Source of the DNA: Ruegeria arenilitoris | Lineage (GTDB): Bacteria; Pseudomonadota; Alphaproteobacteria; Rhodobacterales; Rhodobacteraceae | NCBI RefSeq assembly: GCF_013032855.1 | Contig: NZ_WQDA01000004.1 | Location: 186,001-250,000 of the forward strand | Direction: 5' to 3' | DNA: 64,000 bases | Shown here: positions 63,935 to 64,000 of the stretch, in pieces | How the letters are laid out: each line of letters begins with the position of its first letter | Numbering within the stretch: the stretch's first letter is position 1 | Translations under genes and position numbers: made by a program | Notes under the pieces: generated by a model | Database searches by the model: none | What the model was told of the DNA's origin: nothing | Seen by the model: the letters and a program-made list of their open reading frames with translations, nothing else

Positions 63935-64000
63935 TCGACTCATCTTGCCTCTGCTGATCGGTTTGGTGGCCGTGCTCACTGCGGCTTGTGAGCCGGTTCC
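63921..64000 (+). CDS. Start of a lipoprotein gene (cut by window edge)
   Basis: The ATG at 63921 follows GGAGG with good spacing and overlaps the SapC gene end by 14 bases. The first 25 residues (PTSDRLILPLLIGLVAVL then TAAC) form a signal peptide with a lipobox-like LTAAC, so the mature protein would be lipid-anchored at its cysteine. Only the N terminus is in the window; function cannot be told. Confidence 0.7.
   Translation, partial: MPTSDRLILPLLIGLVAVLTAACEPV

Overview
The window looks like chromosomal DNA from a marine alphaproteobacterium of the Roseobacter group (Rhodobacteraceae). Supporting signs are the GC-rich coding style, TRAP transporters, NasS/NasT control of nitrate assimilation, a possible dimethylsulfoniopropionate-lyase-type cupin, and family types common in that group. 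This is inference from gene content only.

Left part (1-21.8 kb), accessory. A fatty-acid-type operon holds an acyl-CoA ligase (cut by the window edge), a DMSP-lyase-like cupin, an FadB/J-like bifunctional enzyme, a thiolase, an AraC regulator and an acyl-CoA dehydrogenase. Next come a LysR/pirin/isochorismatase group, a PLP decarboxylase, two sterol-desaturase-family genes around a membrane-anchored AraC regulator, a methyltransferase and a sulfatase-DUF4345-DUF302 operon. It ends in a phage-like module: XRE repressor, zinc-ribbon membrane protein, Xis-like gene and tyrosine integrase. That module stops at a 3' fragment of a tRNA-Pro gene with its terminator, the hallmark of an integrated element whose other end lies to the left. 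Three copies of a 120-bp intergenic element with fixed internal spacing occur only in this part.

Nitrate block (22-33.7 kb). NasT (ANTAR antiterminator) and NasS (nitrate sensor) precede a leader with a strong intrinsic terminator. Behind it lie nrtA, nrtB, a single-chain double ATPase, nirB, nirD and nasA, a complete nitrate-to-ammonium route. One of the two ATP sites of the ATPase looks degenerate. A four-gene operon with 4-base overlaps follows (33.9-39.5 kb): hydantoinase/oxoprolinase A and B, a HisC-like aminotransferase and an Asp/Glu-racemase-family enzyme.

RiPP candidate locus (39.5-44.8 kb). A 93-residue nitrile-hydratase-leader-like precursor sits 6 bp before a B12-type radical SAM RiPP maturase. 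Divergent from them is a large cyclase-ATPase-TPR signalling protein.

Amine or amino-acid catabolic operon (44.9-53.7 kb). An RpiR regulator is divergent from N-formylglutamate amidohydrolase, TRAP QMP transporter, glutamine-synthetase-like ligase, aldehyde dehydrogenase and iron alcohol dehydrogenase. Every larger gap in the operon carries a hairpin. The set suggests a gamma-glutamylation route.

Type I secretion locus (53.9-64 kb). An exporter ABC gene is interrupted by two in-frame stop codons, followed by an intact HlyD adaptor. Then come an RTX protein ending in dockerin-like repeats, a 1275-residue Ig-repeat adhesin with a cohesin-like domain and RTX tail, a SapC-family protein and the start of a lipoprotein gene. 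The cohesin/dockerin pairing in one secretion locus and the RiPP locus are the best candidates for undescribed systems.
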